Assembly (NCBI GenBank): GCA_015143295.1
Contig: CM026574.1
Location: 13,890,938 to 13,954,937, forward strand
DNA from: Tetracentron sinense
Taxonomy: Eukaryota; Streptophyta; Magnoliopsida; Trochodendrales; Trochodendraceae
Direction: 5' to 3'
Length of the DNA stretch: 64,000 nt
The notes below the pieces were generated by a model that made no database searches, was not told where the DNA came from, and saw only the letters and a list, made by a program, of their open reading frames with translations. Shown in pieces: positions 34,497-47,092 of the stretch. How positions within the stretch are numbered: position 1 is the first letter of the stretch; each line of letters starts with the position of its first letter. Made by a program: the position numbers and the translations under genes.

Positions 34497-34512
34497 TGGT
34501 ATCAGAGCATGG
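34497..34512 (+). promoter_or_regulatory. tRNA-iMet primer binding site
   Basis: TGGTATCAGAGCATGG lies 3 bases after the LTR end. It is complementary to the 3' end of initiator methionine tRNA, the usual primer of plant LTR retrotransposons. Confidence 0.93.
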
Positions 34513-34647
34513 TTTAAAGTAACCCTGGTGATTGTAGTGACACCTAAGAGAGTTCTTAGGGTCCGTGAGAGATTATTTCATTGAGTTCTTCCTTTGTTTG
34601 TTTTGTATAACCAGACTAATGTTTTCCTTATTTTTGTAATAAGGATT

Positions 34648-35520
34648 ATGTCTGGAAGGAGAGGAAGAGGGTGAGGTCAGACAAGAGCAAGGGCTAAGGC
34701 ATTTGAGGGTTTAGACCTAAGGATTGATGCAGTCTTCCAGGCACTGGGAGACACAGCAAAGCTTTTGGAGGAGTCTGCTCGTCAAGTAGGGAATCGGTCA
34801 GACACGTCTAGTTAGATTTCAGAGACTACACCCATGTCTGGTTTGATTAAGGTATTCAAGAGGTTGAACCCTCCGGCATTCAGTGGAGCTGCAGATCCAT
34901 TGGAAGCGGACAAGTGGGTCCAAGAACTTGAAAAGATCTTTGAGGTCATTGAGTGTAGCGAGATTCAGCGAAGGAAACTCGCAGTTTTTCTATTGAAGGG
35001 TGAAGCACATCATTAGTGGGATATGATTACTAGATCAGAGAAGGTATTTGAGATGGGTTGGGAAAAATTCAAGTTGAAATTCTATTCCAAGTATTTCCCG
35101 GAGACTGTTAGAGAGCAGAAGGCCCTAGAGTTTATTCACCTTGTTCAGGGATCGATGACTGTGGGTCAGTACGAGGCAAAGTTCGCTGAGCTGTCTCATT
35201 TTGTCATGTATATGGTGGAGAGTGAGGAGTACCGAGTGAGAAAATTTGAGCAAGGGTTGACTCCATCTATCAGGAAGATGATAGTGAGTCTTCACCTGAG
35301 GACCTACGTAGAGGTAGTGAAGCGAGCTTTGGTGGTTGAACAAGATAATGTGGATTATCATAAAGGCAGAGATCAGAGGTTTGAGTAGAGGGACAAGGGC
35401 AAGTTTGTGCCTGGGCCTCAGTAAGTGCATAAAAGTCACCCTAGAGTTCCACAGCAGCAGCCTTAGTGGAAGCGACAGAAGGCAGTTGCTCCAGTCACAT
35501 CTACAGCTATAGTACCTGTT
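34648..35520 (+). pseudogene. Chromovirus gag
   Basis: Starts MSGRRGRG and carries the retrotransposon gag core: FSGAADPLEADKWVQELEKI, then FPETVREQKALEFIHLVQGS and FEQGLTPSIRKM. In-frame stops are TGA at 34672, TAG at 34813, 35014, 35386 and 35464, and TAA at 35422. The reading frame itself is unbroken through into pol, so gag and pol were one polyprotein. Confidence 0.9.
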
Positions 35521-38500
35521 GTGCCAGTCGTGAATGCAGAGGCTAAGATTTTTCTGGGGATCTGTTACAACTGTAGGGAGAAGGGGCACATAGCAAGGAA
35601 CTGTCCCAAACCGAAGCCAACTAATCAACCACAGGGTCAGGCTTTAAACCAACAGAGGGGTCCTGCAAGAGTGTTTACAGTAGTTCAGAAAGAGGCGGAT
35701 GCATCTGAGGCACTGGTGGAAGGTACCCTCCCCATTTATCATTGTGTCGCTAAAGTTTTGTTTGATTCAGGAGCATCTCATTCTTTTATTTCAACATCTT
35801 TTGTGAATGTCTTGGGCTTAGTGCTAGAAAACTTAGAGAATGTTTTGTTAGTGGTAACACCAATGAGAGAGTCAGCTTATTTGAGTCAAGTTTGTAGAGA
35901 CTGTCCAGTTAAAATTGGGGATAGGATTTTGTCAGCAAATTTTGTGGTTCTTGGGATGCGAGAGTTCGATGTTATCTTAGGCATGGATTGGTTACCTGTC
36001 TTCCATGCTAAGATAGACTGTTTTGGAAAGACAGTAATTTTCTCAATCCCTGGAGAAATACCTTTTTCTTTCCGGAGTTGTTATTCGGAGGAAGTTTTAA
36101 TCAAATGTTTTCTCTTTCATATTAAGAGTGTGGAGAAGAGTCTTAGTGTGGAGGTGATTCCTGTTGTCTCCGAGTCTGAAGACGTGTTTAGAAATATACC
36201 GGGTTTGCCTCTAAGGAGGGAAGTAGATTTTGGTATTGATTCGGTATCAGGAACCTCGCCGATATCGAGAGCCTAGTACAGGATGGCACCAGTAGAGTTG
36301 AAGGAACTGAAGAGTCAGATCCAGGAATTGTTAGATCAAGGCTTTGTTGGACCGAGTACATCACCTTGGAGCACACCGGTTTTTTTTGTTAAGGACGGAT
36401 CTATGCGATTATGCATCGATTTTCGGCAATTGAATAAAGTAACGATCAAGAATAAGTATCCTTTACTGAGGATTGATGACTTATTCGATCAACTTAAGGG
36501 AGCAAGTTGGTTCTCTAAGATTGATCTAAGATCGGGTTATCACCAATTGAGGGTGAAGGAGGAGGATGTTTAAAAGACCGCTTTTCGAACATGGTATGGG
36601 CACTATGAGTTTTTAGTCATGTTATTTGGGCTGACTAATGCACCAGCTGCGTTCATGGACTTAATGAACAGAGTGTTCAAGCCTTTCTTGGATCAGTTTG
36701 TAGTAGTATTTGTGGACGACATTCTGATTTATTCGAGGTCCAGAAAAGAGCACCAGCAGCATTTTCGCATCATACTTCAGACACTTCGAGAGCATCAGTT
36801 ATATGCTAAGTTATCAAAGTGTGAATTTTGGTAGGAAGAGGTTAAGTTTTTGGGACACGTGGTTTTCAAGGATGGAGTGTCAGTGGACCCTGCTAAAGTT
36901 GAGGCAATGATGAATTGGGAGCCACCCAAGTCTGTTTCAGAGATCCGCAGTTTCTTGGGTCTTGCGGGTTACTATCGGTGTTTCACTGAGGGGTTTTTAA
37001 ATATTTCCTCACCGTTGACAAATCCGACGAAGAAAGATGTGAAGTTTGTTTGGGATGACAAGTGATCAGGCATTTGTTGAACTAAAGGATAGATTGACTT
37101 CAACACCATTTTTGACCATTCTAGAGGGAAGTGGGGGATTAGTGATCTACAGTGATGCGTCGCATTGTTGCCTATGCATCCCGATAGCTGAAGGGTCATG
37201 AGAAGAACTATCCAACTCATGACCTAGAATTGGCAGCTGTGGTGTTTCCCTTGAAGATTTGAAGGCACTACTTGCATGGTGAGAAGTTTGAACTCTTCTC
37301 TGACCATAAGAGCTTGAAGTATTTGTTCTCTTAGATGGAGTTGAATATGAGGCAGTGACGGTGGATAAAGCATCTAAAGGACTATGATTTCACGCTCTAG
37401 TATCACCCTGGGAAAGCTAATGTGGTAGTTGATGCTCTGAGTTGCAAACCTAGAGGGCTAGTTGCACTTATGATGGTTCAGGAGTGGCAGATGCTTAAGG
37501 CAGTGTCAGAATTTGATCTTCGCCCAGTTCAGAGTGAGGCTAGGGCTCTTCTTGGCAGTCTAATGGTTCAACCATCGTTGATCAACAGGATTATTCATGC
37601 TCAGTTCAATGATAAGAAGATTCAGTCAAGAGTAGCGGAATCAGTTGTGGATAACTCTTCAGATTGGAACTTGGGGTCGGATAACGGTCTTAGATTTCGT
37701 GGTAGATTTTGTGTTCCAGATCTGGTAGATCTAAAGCGAGAAGTTTTGGACGAGGCTCATCATTCCAAATTTACAGTCCATCCGGACGGTACAAAGATAT
37801 ATCGAGATCTCTGTAGACATTTTTGGTGGGATGACATGAAGAGGGACGTTGCTGAACATGTGTCAAAATGCTTCACCTGTCAGCAAGTAAAAGCTGAACA
37901 CCAGAGACCAGCTAGGCCTTTACAGCCTTTAACTATCGTGAAATGGAAGTAGGAGCGTATTTTCATGGATTTTATTGTTGGATTACCGAAGTCGAAGCTG
38001 GGTTTTGATGCGATTTGGGTAATAGTAGATTGTTTGACCAAGTCCACTCATTTCCTTCTTTTCCGTACTATTTACTCTATGGATGAGTTGAGTAAGCTAT
38101 ATGTCAAGGAGATTGTCAAGCTTCACGGAGTTCCAGCATCAATAGTCTCATATCGGGATTCTCGTTTTACATCTAGATTTTGGAAGAGTTTCCAAAAGGC
38201 CTTGGGGACATCATTAGAATTCAGTGCGTTTCATCCTCAAACCGATGGTTAGACAGAGAGGGTCAACCAGGTTATGGAGGACATGCTGCGTGCTGGATTT
38301 CAAGGGTAGTTGGGTTGATTATTTACCTTTGGTGGAGTTTGCCTATAACAATAGTTTCCATGCCAGTATTGGCATGACATTATACGAGGCTTTGTATGGT
38401 AGACCGTGTCGCTCTCCTATATGTTGGGCAGAGGTGGGTGACAATGGGTTACTCGGGCCAGAGTTGGTTCGTGGGACTACAGAGAAAGTGGCAGTAATCA

Positions 38501-39004
38501 GAGAACGGTTGCGCATAGCTCAAAGTCGTCAGAAGAGATGCTGATAGACGAAGGAGAGATTTGGAATTTTCTGTTGGGGACCATGTTCTTCTGAAGGTGT
38601 CACCAATGAAAGGTGTGATGAGGTTTGGCAAGAGGAAAGAGAAGTTATCTCTGAGGTTCATTGGACCTTTTGAGATTTTGGATCGAGTTGGAGTGGTGGC
38701 TTATAGATTGGCGTTTCCACCCAATTTGTCCGGTGTGCACAATGTGTTCCATGTGTCCATGCTGAGGAAGTATGTGAGAGACGAGTCACATATTATTGAT
38801 TTCAGCCTTTGGAGCTTAGACAAGATGTGTCATACGAAGAGAAACCAGTTCGCATCTTAGATCGAATGGAGAAACAACTTCGGGCTAAGTCTATCTTCTT
38901 GGTGAAGGTGCAGTGGAATAATCATGATGAGAGAGAGGCATCGTGGGAGCTAGAGTCGAATATGGTGGAGAAGTATCTACACCTTTTTCCGGTTAAGGTA
39001 TGTT
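35521..39004 (+). pseudogene. Chromovirus pol: knuckle, protease, RT, RNase H, integrase, chromodomain
   Basis: CCHC knuckle CYNCREKGHIARNC at about 35560; protease FDSGASHSFIS at about 35760 with FDVILGMDWL; RT with [19 protein letters not shown] and the FVDDILIYS active site (about 36710). A damaged RNase H keeps VIYSDASH and LFSDHKSLKYL (37100-37330), with a frame change there. Integrase zinc region is HHSKFTVHPD...CFTCQQVK (37755-37890), with catalytic-core residues in [18 protein letters not shown] and TERVNQ (37965-38270). The C-terminus is FSVGDHVLLKVSP then a chromodomain (EKPVRILDRMEKQL, LVKVQWNNH, ASWELESNM) to 39004. Further stops at 36274, 36571, 36832, 37950 and 38250; frame changes near 38290, 38535 and 38808. 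Confidence 0.93.
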
Positions 39005-39040
39005 AAATTTTGAGGACAAAATTCTTTTAAGGAGGGTGGA
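39005..39040 (+). promoter_or_regulatory. Polypurine tract region
   Basis: TTTTGAGGACAAAATTC followed by AAGGAGGGTGGA directly before the 3' LTR, the plus-strand primer region usual for gypsy elements. Confidence 0.8.
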
Positions 39041-40844
39041 TGGTAATGATCTTGAAATTTCTTTTCCTATTTTTGAGAGTGATTCAGTAATCTCTTTGAA
39101 TAGGAGTAATAAATTTGAGAATGGGAATAAGTTTATTGGGGTTAGTTAGAACCTATAAACAAACAAGGGCCACTAATGGCCTTTTGGTAAATAAGAATTA
39201 GGGTTAATATAAATAGAACATGTTAAACCTAATCCTCATTATTTTAATCAAAACTAAAATTCTGGAGAATAGAACGTGGGAGAGAAAGGAAAAAGAGGCT
39301 ACACTTTGGTAGATCTTTCAAGCACCTAGATCGAGATTCTAGGCTTGGAGATTTGGGCTTTCGTCCTCGTGGTGGTCTGATCCTTCGAGACAAGCGTGTT
39401 CGGGTAGGATTGAAGTATTAAAAGTCTAAGATTCGAACCTTTGAGGCAAGTGAATACTCTCCTAGAGTTAGAGTTTTGTTTTATCTTGAGTTTATATAGA
39501 TTTATTAATATTTGTGTGATATTTAGGATAGAGATCTATGTACATTGAAGTGTAATGCATAAATAATGTTTGAATAAAAAATTATAAATTGAAAGAACAA
39601 TGGTGGGTAAATTAACAAGGGTTTCGAGGGTTGAAAAATCGAGAAAAAGGGTTCAGAAAGTTGAAAAATTGAAATATGGGGTTTGGGCTGGCGATTCCCA
39701 GCCAAATCACTGACACCGATCGATCGGGGGGGCCTTGGGCTGATCGATCGATTGCAGGCGACCCACCGATCGATCGGCGGCGCCGTTTTGGGTGTTTTGC
39801 AATGGTTGTTTTGGGGGCTGTATTTAATTGAATTAATTAAATAAAAATGATGAAAAAAATTAAATTAATTAATAAAATAGATTATGAAATAAAAAAAAAT
39901 TAAATAGATTAAATAATGAATGGCGAAATAAAAAGAAAGAAAAGAAGGATAATAAAATAAAATAAGATGATTTAATTATTTTATTCTTGGTAAAATAATT
40001 AATTTGGAATGGTTGGTACAGTGAGCATATTAGATAAATTGCATATTCTCTTTATTTTAGAATGACATGTTTAAAGAAATCTATTTCAATTATTATCTTA
40101 CGTAATTGTAATTGTTTTAGCTTTGCAATATTATGTCCTCTTTATTATGATGGTATGGGACACCATAATAAAGAGTGTGGTTAATAAATTAAAAATGAGA
40201 AAGACCAAGGGATGAAAAATATAGAATAAGAGACTCTCTAGGTATAAAGTCTGAGGGAGAGCTTTGTGTAATCCCACTAAGAAGTTGCGTGGCTCTCAGG
40301 GTGACTACCTTAGGTGAGTCATGTGTAAACCTAAGGGTCCCTGTATAAGACCATACAAGATCAGTATTGTTGTCAATAGGATGAACTACATGTAAACCTT
40401 ATTGACAGAAGACTGTGTAAACTGATAAATTAAATGATGCATATTCATATTTGTTGTTTATTGTTTTATTTACCATAATTGTTGCATGTTGTTGTATTCT
40501 CTTGTTAAGCCGAAAGCTCACCCTCGTTATATTTATTGATTTTTCATGAAGTATCTAAAGGACCTAGGGGGAACGGTCAAGAACTTAGTTAGCTGTTGGA
40601 TTTTCGCTTCAGAACTTTATTTAGTACTTTTCAGTTGAGGTAGAGTGTCATGTTAGTGAGGTTTTAAATGAATTCAGTTTTTAAGTTCATTTACTCTTGT
40701 TAGTTTAAACTTAATGCTAGAGATGTGGATCTGTTAATGGTAATTTATTTAGATTAAATTTCATTATCTCAGGATTTGTTCCAGGTTCACGCCTTGGAAT
40801 TTGCACAAATATGAGATGTATTGTGTAGGTTTTGGGGCGTGACA
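39041..40844 (+). repeat. 3' LTR of the chromovirus
   Basis: 1,804 bp from TGGTAATGATC to GGGGCGTGACA. The transcribed region begins somewhere inside it; a TATAAATAG-like sequence at about 39208 could be its promoter. Confidence 0.85.
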
Positions 40845-40847
40845 ACT

Positions 40848-43800
40848 AGAGACAGACTAGTGGAGAGTTTCTTATGGATCATTTGAACCCCAATTTGGAT
40901 ATTGCAGGAAACAAATCACAAAAGTCACTTTATTTATAACAATGATAGATGACATTTACGATGTCTATGGTTCTTTGGATGAACTCAAGCTCTTTACTGA
41001 TATTGTTGAGAGGTTTGTAGAGAATTTTCCTATTAATTAGAAGTTGAAATAGCTGTAGACATTACTTAGTTTTCTCATATTAGTAACAATGAAGTTCATA
41101 TAGTGATAATCGTTAGATTTATATTGTATTTTGCAGATGGGATATAACACCTTGAAAGATCTTCCAGACTATATGAAAATAATTTTCCTAGCTCTCTACA
41201 ACACTACTAATGAAATGGCTTATGACATTCTAAAAGAGGAGGGATGAGATATCATACCATACCTAAAGAAAGCGGTATCCATTGATTCTTCCTCTTTTGC
41301 ATTAAATTTTACTGTCTTTCAAAAATATGTTCTAATTATCTATCAATATGCTTTGCTCGTAAACACGAGATTACCTATTTTGCTGGTGGGTTTGGCTTGT
41401 TTTAGTTGGCAGACTTATGCAAAGTGTACAAGGTAGAGGCCAAGTGGTACTACATAGGATATAGGCCATCACTTGAAGAGTATATGAACAATGCATGGAT
41501 CTCAGTTGGGGGAAATGTCATACAAGTTCATGCCTATTTTTTAATGGGGATAAAGATTACAAATGAGGCATTAGAATGCTTAACGGAGTATCCAAATCTC
41601 GTGCGTTGGCCAAATTTTGTTCTTCGATATGCTGATGATCTGGCACTTCAATGGTATTCGTGCTACGTATTGATATATATTTTTTCGTGATATTATCCAG
41701 TATGTGAATCAAATCTATTGTTCTTCTTTGAATTGTCTAATACTCGGTACTTGAGCATCTCATTCAGGTTAAAACATGCTAAACTAAGAAAATATTTCTC
41801 TTATTGCACCTACATTTTGGAAACGTAGGACAAGCTTGAGAGAGGTGATGTTCCTAAATCAATCCAATGTTACATGTGTAAACACCCCATTTTTACACCC
41901 TTAAAATCCCGTTATCTTTTAATTTATTAATTATTTTAATTTAATTCAATTTTATTTTATTTTGTGGAGTAGAGAAAGAGAGAGAGAGAAGAAATCCATT
42001 TCATAAGTTTTCTTAAACCCCGGGCTAAAGCCATAAATCCAATAAACCTGAGCTAAACCTTGTTGCTAAGTCCAAGCCCAAAACCCAAATTCCTTAAAGG
42101 GTTTAAACCCTAAAACATCCAAGCCCAAAAGCCCACCACTATTCTTTATATAAACCAAAGGGAGGGTTTTCAAACGACAACCAAATTTGGTTAGCAGCCC
42201 CCATCCCTTTCCCTCCCGATTTCCCTCTTCCCTTTTCTCCTTCTCTGGCAAAAGCAGTAGATCACCAAGAGTTCTAGCCTCCATCTCCACTCCAAGGCAG
42301 CATCAGTCCGGCGGTAGGCTCACCATCACACCTAAACTACGATATCTCCGACGAGCCTCTCCTCTTCTCTCCTCTCTCCGGCGGGTTACAGTCCAGTCAT
42401 CCTCCGCACAACATTTTCACTTCGGCAGATCCTCATTTCACAGCTGCTCTCTGGTCATCTTCTCCGGCAAATCGAACCATCATCTCTATAGCTTCTTCAG
42501 GAGCAAGTTTGTTTTCCGGCCAAATCCAGTAGTCATTACTTCCTAAGCTTTGAGAGGAAGCAACAACAGCTCTTCATCTCTATCTCTCTTTTTTTTTCTT
42601 TTCTTTTCTTTCCATTTCATTTGAGAAATCCATTGTTCTGTGGAGTTATTTTCCGTTTTCTTTTTAAAGCGAGAGATACAGATTTTTCTCCACAATAGCC
42701 ACCATCAACCTACACCACCACGCAGGTATATTCTTCCCCTTTCTAGTTAAATTCTTATTTAGTTCTCTGTTGTAATGTGATCTATGGGATCTGATAATGG
42801 ATGGACTCCTCTTTGTTTAATATGTTATGAGATCTAAATTTTAAGGAAATCAAATCTTGGTTTAACTGATGATTAGAAGTCTTTTATTATTTAAGTTTAG
42901 ATCCGAGGTCTTATTTTGATCTGTTGAAAGTAAAGTGGGCCTGGTTTTCCTTTTCAAATTCAAAAGTGACCGGAATTTGAACGTGTTTTTATTAATCTGT
43001 TTTCTAAATTTTTAGAAATGAAAACAGGTTTCCTTATTTTCAAAATCAAGTTCAAATTTGGAGTTTCTTTTAGCAATAGTTCTCCTTTTCATTTTATTTT
43101 CGTTTAGATAGGTTTTAGGTTAGAAATTTACCCTGAGGTAAACTTAAATCATCTTTTAAAGCAAGACTTGATTCCTCATGTTATGCTATCGTGCTAAAGC
43201 CAATTGACTAGTTCTAACCATTAGTCAATAGACATTGGTACGGTAGCCCCTTTGGCCCTCTATGATCTCAAATCACTTCCAACCATCCTATTTGATTGAT
43301 AATTTATTTATTGTAATTTATTGCATATGTGTGTATGTATGTATTATCTCATGTATATATGTGCAACTTATAGAAATAGGCCGTATCTTATTTTCTCTTT
43401 TTGCCTACACTGGGCATTTAGGTAGATTTTCTACCCTAAATAATTGGCCTACCCCATTAGTTAGTTTTTCAAAAAAATCAAAAAATATAAAAAAGATCAA
43501 AATAAAGTAAAGGCACTAGTCTATCCCCCTTGGGACCTAGAGCAGGGTCCGTATTTAAACCATATCCTCTTTTGGTTTAAGGCCGTTTGATCCGCCTTGC
43601 TCTTTGCCTTTAAGTTAATTAAGTCAGTTAGGCCTTATTTTTCTTTTTGCCTACTTTGGGCACTTAGGTTAGTTCTTGACTAGTTAAACTTGCCAAAATT
43701 AAAAAATACAAAAAAATCAAAAAATACAAAACAACAAAAACATTCAAAAAACCCACAAAATTCAAAAAAGATCTATCCTAATAAATGAACGCCCCCTAGC

Positions 43801-44600
43801 GCTCCCCCATGAGCACCTAGCTGTGTAACCAAATCCTGAAGTGAGATTCATAAATCTCAACTCCGCTTCCCCCAACTCAAGCACGAGTTGGAAGTGACCA
43901 TGCACTCCGAAACGAGTATAAAAACAGTCACCACCCTGAACTACTATTAGGGTCTGATTCCGACTAACCGGATAAGTAGGCAGCCCAAACCAGGGTTCGA
44001 CCCCAACCTAAGATAAAAATTTTACACCCCATATTGATTGTGTTTGATTAGCAAAAATTAATAATTGTTTAGAAAATTTTAAGTGATTTTAAATTTTTGG
44101 CTTAGACCTAATGAGTAGGTAACCATCATTAGATGGGGGTCCTGGGGTGCCTAATCCCTTCCTCAGGACCTAAATGGATCTCTTACCTAGATTACTCTGG
44201 ATCGTAGGCCTCTTAACTTGGTTTACATCGGGATCCTACTACCCATAGTAGGTGGCGACCCTTAGAATGAATTTAGTGTTATTCCTCTACTCTCGGACCT
44301 TATCTCGACACTTATTGAGAGAGGAGGAAAGACGTTAAATTTATATGCTTACAACATGCATGAGAATGGCGTTTCTGAGGAAATTGCTCGTGAACACATC
44401 TAGCATCTGATTAGGGACACACTGAAGAAGATGAACGGAGATCGGGGTTTCTTCTTTCCCTTTCCCACAACCTTTTATTAGTGTTGCAGTAAACGTTGCT
44501 CGATTACCAATACGGAGATGGGTTTGGTGTTCCAGATCATGAGACAAAGGAGAGAGTTTTATCATTGTTGATTGAACCTATCTCCCTTTTAGAGGGCTAG
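40848..44600 (+). pseudogene. Terpene synthase (TPS) pseudogene, 3' half, copy 1
   Basis: Exon pieces in order: to 41014, with [14 protein letters not shown] and the metal-binding DDIYD motif; 41136-41273, with [15 protein letters not shown] and KKA before the GT donor; 41404-41654, with WYYIGYRPSLEEYMNNAW and LRYADDLA; 41830-41876 plus 44359-44590, with LERGDVPKSIQCYM joined across an insertion to HENGVSEEIAREHI and LLSLLIEPI. Terpene synthases make mono- or sesquiterpenes from prenyl diphosphates; the family best fits TPS-b or TPS-a. It is dead: two TGA stops in the second piece (one for the W of GWD), a stop in the last exon (HI*HLI), small indels in the first, the second metal motif ruined after DDLA, and the 5' exons lost at the gypsy junction. 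Confidence 0.9.
41877..44353 (+). mobile_element. Solo LTR (Tat/Ogre-like) in the TPS last exon
   Basis: Starts TGTAAACACCCC and ends ATATGCTTACA, with a perfect 5-bp duplication ACATG (41872-41876, 44354-44358). Removing it and one duplication restores an open TPS exon (QCYM then HENG). It contains AGGGTTCGACCCC, GGTGCCTAATCCCTTCC and TAGGTGGCGACC, blocks typical of large Tat/Ogre-type LTRs, and poly-A/C runs near 43700. No second LTR or coding region is present. A CT/GA-rich block with a pyrimidine leader (42180-42600) may be its transcribed start. Confidence 0.87.
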
Positions 44601-45504
44601 ACTGCCTCTCTATATAAGCATCATTTATTTAAGGTTAGTATGTTTTGGACGGAAACTCTCTATATAAGTATAAGCATCATGTATTTAAGGTTAGTGTGTT
44701 AGTATGTTTTGGAGGGAAAAACGATCCAGTATTGTTATTAATTATAATGGTTTGGCCTCTTTATTTTTATTTTTTTATGATGTACCTAATTTTATTGTTA
44801 TTTGACTCCTTGATACTAGACATTTGTTAAAATGGTAGTATGTTAGAAATGGGGGAGCTCTCAATAGCCGGGCTTACTTGCATTTTTGTGATTTTTGAAT
44901 AGGCACAACCCATTTATATAAGGTTTTCTGGCCCGAATTTGTGCCATTGACAAGCACCCCTAGCCCTAATAGACTTGAACCCGAGTCTTCCCATTCCCCT
45001 TGTTAGATTTATGCTAATTTTGTGATTCACTTTTTAAATTACATATTGAGCTTTAAAATTGTTAATTAATTTTAACACGTGTCTTTTAAAGCCTTAATTT
45101 TGCTACCATTTTTCCAATTTCATATGGCCTTTATTGTTATATAACCCATTTCATTTAGTAGAATATTGTTAATATGAGTTATTAAAGCCTATTACCAATA
45201 TGGGGAGACATTTATTATAAAAAAGGCATTTCTACCATCACACACTTTGGGGGACAAATTTGTTGGATTGGTCTATGGGAGTATTATCTAAGTATTAATA
45301 TTTACTAAACGCAAATTATACTTATGAATATGAAGCCAGGTCTCCAATGCATAATCGGTAGTCTGCAGCCTTGCAAGGTTGCACATTGTGGCCATTCTGG
45401 AGGGACTCAACTATTTCATCCGTCTCACTTTGGTGATCTTCTTCCAAAACTAGGATGATTGCCGTTACCACCTAATCAATAGACTAATTTAAGGATCTCC
45501 GACC
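44601..45504. other. Intergenic, nothing recognised
   Basis: AT-rich DNA with a short direct repeat (GTATTTAAGGTTAGTxTGTT near 44630 and 44690). No gene or clear TE end. Confidence 0.5.
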
Positions 45505-46925
45505 ATTTTTTGTCTGAACCATATTCAAGAATGAGATAGATCGAGAAGTTAGTAATTTTAGTACTGGGATGGTTTTGTGTGAAAGGATCTCTTACCGGGG
45601 TTTTTTTTTTTTTTCGATAAAGCTCTTATCCGAGTTTGATTCTGCAAATACCTAGGACCCTCTTCTGAATTTTTATCAACCATGGGATTTCATAATAGAT
45701 TATCCCTAATAGTAATGATATTAGCAAAAAAATCAATTTTAATCTTAGATTTTTTATTGGGGAGCCTTCAACAATTACAGTCATAGAAAGGTAATAGCAA
45801 ATGCCAAAAGCCAGGTCAAATTGGATGTACATCTTACCAATCAAAATAAATTTCATGTACCATCTTACCCCATCTATTGACTATGGTTAGCTCTCATCGA
45901 CGTAAAGCACACCTAATTTTTCAAATAAATATCTATAGATGTAAAAAATTAAATAAATAAAAGAGTTCAAATATGAGATAGTGCTCCGGTTGAAATGTTT
46001 TGGCGGAGCTCCTCCTTTAACCTTCAACATTGTGGAAGGCTTTTAATTAGAGAAAAAAATCTTTACAAAACTGTGATTCATTTCCCCAAACATACAAGCC
46101 TGTCACCGGGTTTAGGCTTAAAGAGGGAGCAGAGCTCCGCATCAAATTTGAACAAAAAACAGAGTTCCTTCATTTCCCAATAATTACAAGCCTACCACTA
46201 TGTGCTATGTTTATGGGGGGAGGGGGAATGTTTTCAAGCAGGACATCAAATATTAACTAAAAGAATAGGCCAAAGTTACCTTAACATGATTTTCTTCCTA
46301 TAATAGGCTAAAAATTAGAGAGAGAAGAACCATCGGGCTGAAATCGTCCAAACATGTGGCAAAAAATCATATTAATCAGAGATCTTTAGGCCATTTTATT
46401 GGAGGTTAACACTATCCCCAATTAACCCTAGTCGGTTAACACTAACCCTTAGGGTTAATACGACCCAATCTGCAAATTAATTCATGGGTCTTCGAACATA
46501 TTTTTCCAAACCTTATTCATGAAGAATGAGATAGCTAAAAACATTTATTAGTCATTTGATTGGGTTCAAAGTTTGATTCTACAAACACCTGAGAGACGCA
46601 CAGTTTCCATTTCGGTTGTTGGTGTTTTTCAAAAGTTCTCATAAATCATTGGATTTCATATGAGATTATTTCAAGCAGCAGCGATATTAGTAACGAATTA
46701 ACTTTATTCCTAGACTTTTTGATCATGTGGCCTTCACCAAGTAAAATCATAGAGGGGGAATAGCAAGTGACAAAAACCAGGTCCAACTAGAATTTGGTCT
46801 GCATCTTACCAATCAGTTCACTATGTGTAGCCCTCATTCGTTAACGGATATGCATGAACTAGGTCCATAAGAGAATGACTATCACCCGGAGCTTTGGTTG
46901 AAAATGGTTTCTGAGCTCCCAAAAT
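45505..46925 (+). repeat. Pair of diverged direct repeats, period about 990 bp
   Basis: 45505-46015 and 46495-46925 share, in the same order, AAGAATGAGATAG, TTTGATTCTxCAAA, GGATTTCATA, CATAGAxxGGxAATAGCAA, CCAGGTC and CATCTTACCAATCA, then a GGAGCT block. They may be LTRs of an old element or a segmental duplication; no coding sequence lies between them. Confidence 0.6.
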
Positions 46926-47092
46926 AATCCTATTGACAATGTGTTTTGCTAAACAAAGATAAAAATTAGTAACAAAAAGTCACTTATTTTATTTTTCTAT
47001 TTACCAAAACAGCCTACCAATAGGCGTGTATTAGACAGCTTCAAAAATCATTTTCAACCAGGTTAGCTAACTCAACCTTGACATGTTAGGGG

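Larger units (their letters stand above)
33231..40844 (+). mobile_element. Ty3/gypsy chromovirus, decayed, nearly full length
   Basis: Order: truncated 5' LTR (33231-34493), primer site, gag-pol (34648-39004), purine tract, full 3' LTR (39041-40844). Domains run gag, CCHC knuckle, protease, RT, RNase H, integrase, chromodomain. The integrase-then-chromodomain order defines chromoviruses; the C-terminus looks closest to the Tekay/Del group. At least 11 in-frame stops and four or more frame changes make it inactive. The first 540 bp or so of the 5' LTR is missing, and the 3' end falls directly in terpene synthase exon sequence. LTR divergence is plainly greater than in the copia element at 47,093. 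Confidence 0.93.

Noticed and set aside
35125-35628. 167-codon minus-strand frame
   Set aside because: It is antisense to the gag and CCHC knuckle of the chromovirus.
42180-42546. 119-codon plus-strand frame in the solo LTR
   Set aside because: It is a pyrimidine-rich LTR leader giving Ser/Pro/Phe-rich translation with no domain.
44341-44565. 74-codon minus-strand frame
   Set aside because: It is antisense to the terpene synthase last exon, which reads HENGVSEEIAREH and LLSLLIEPI on the plus strand.
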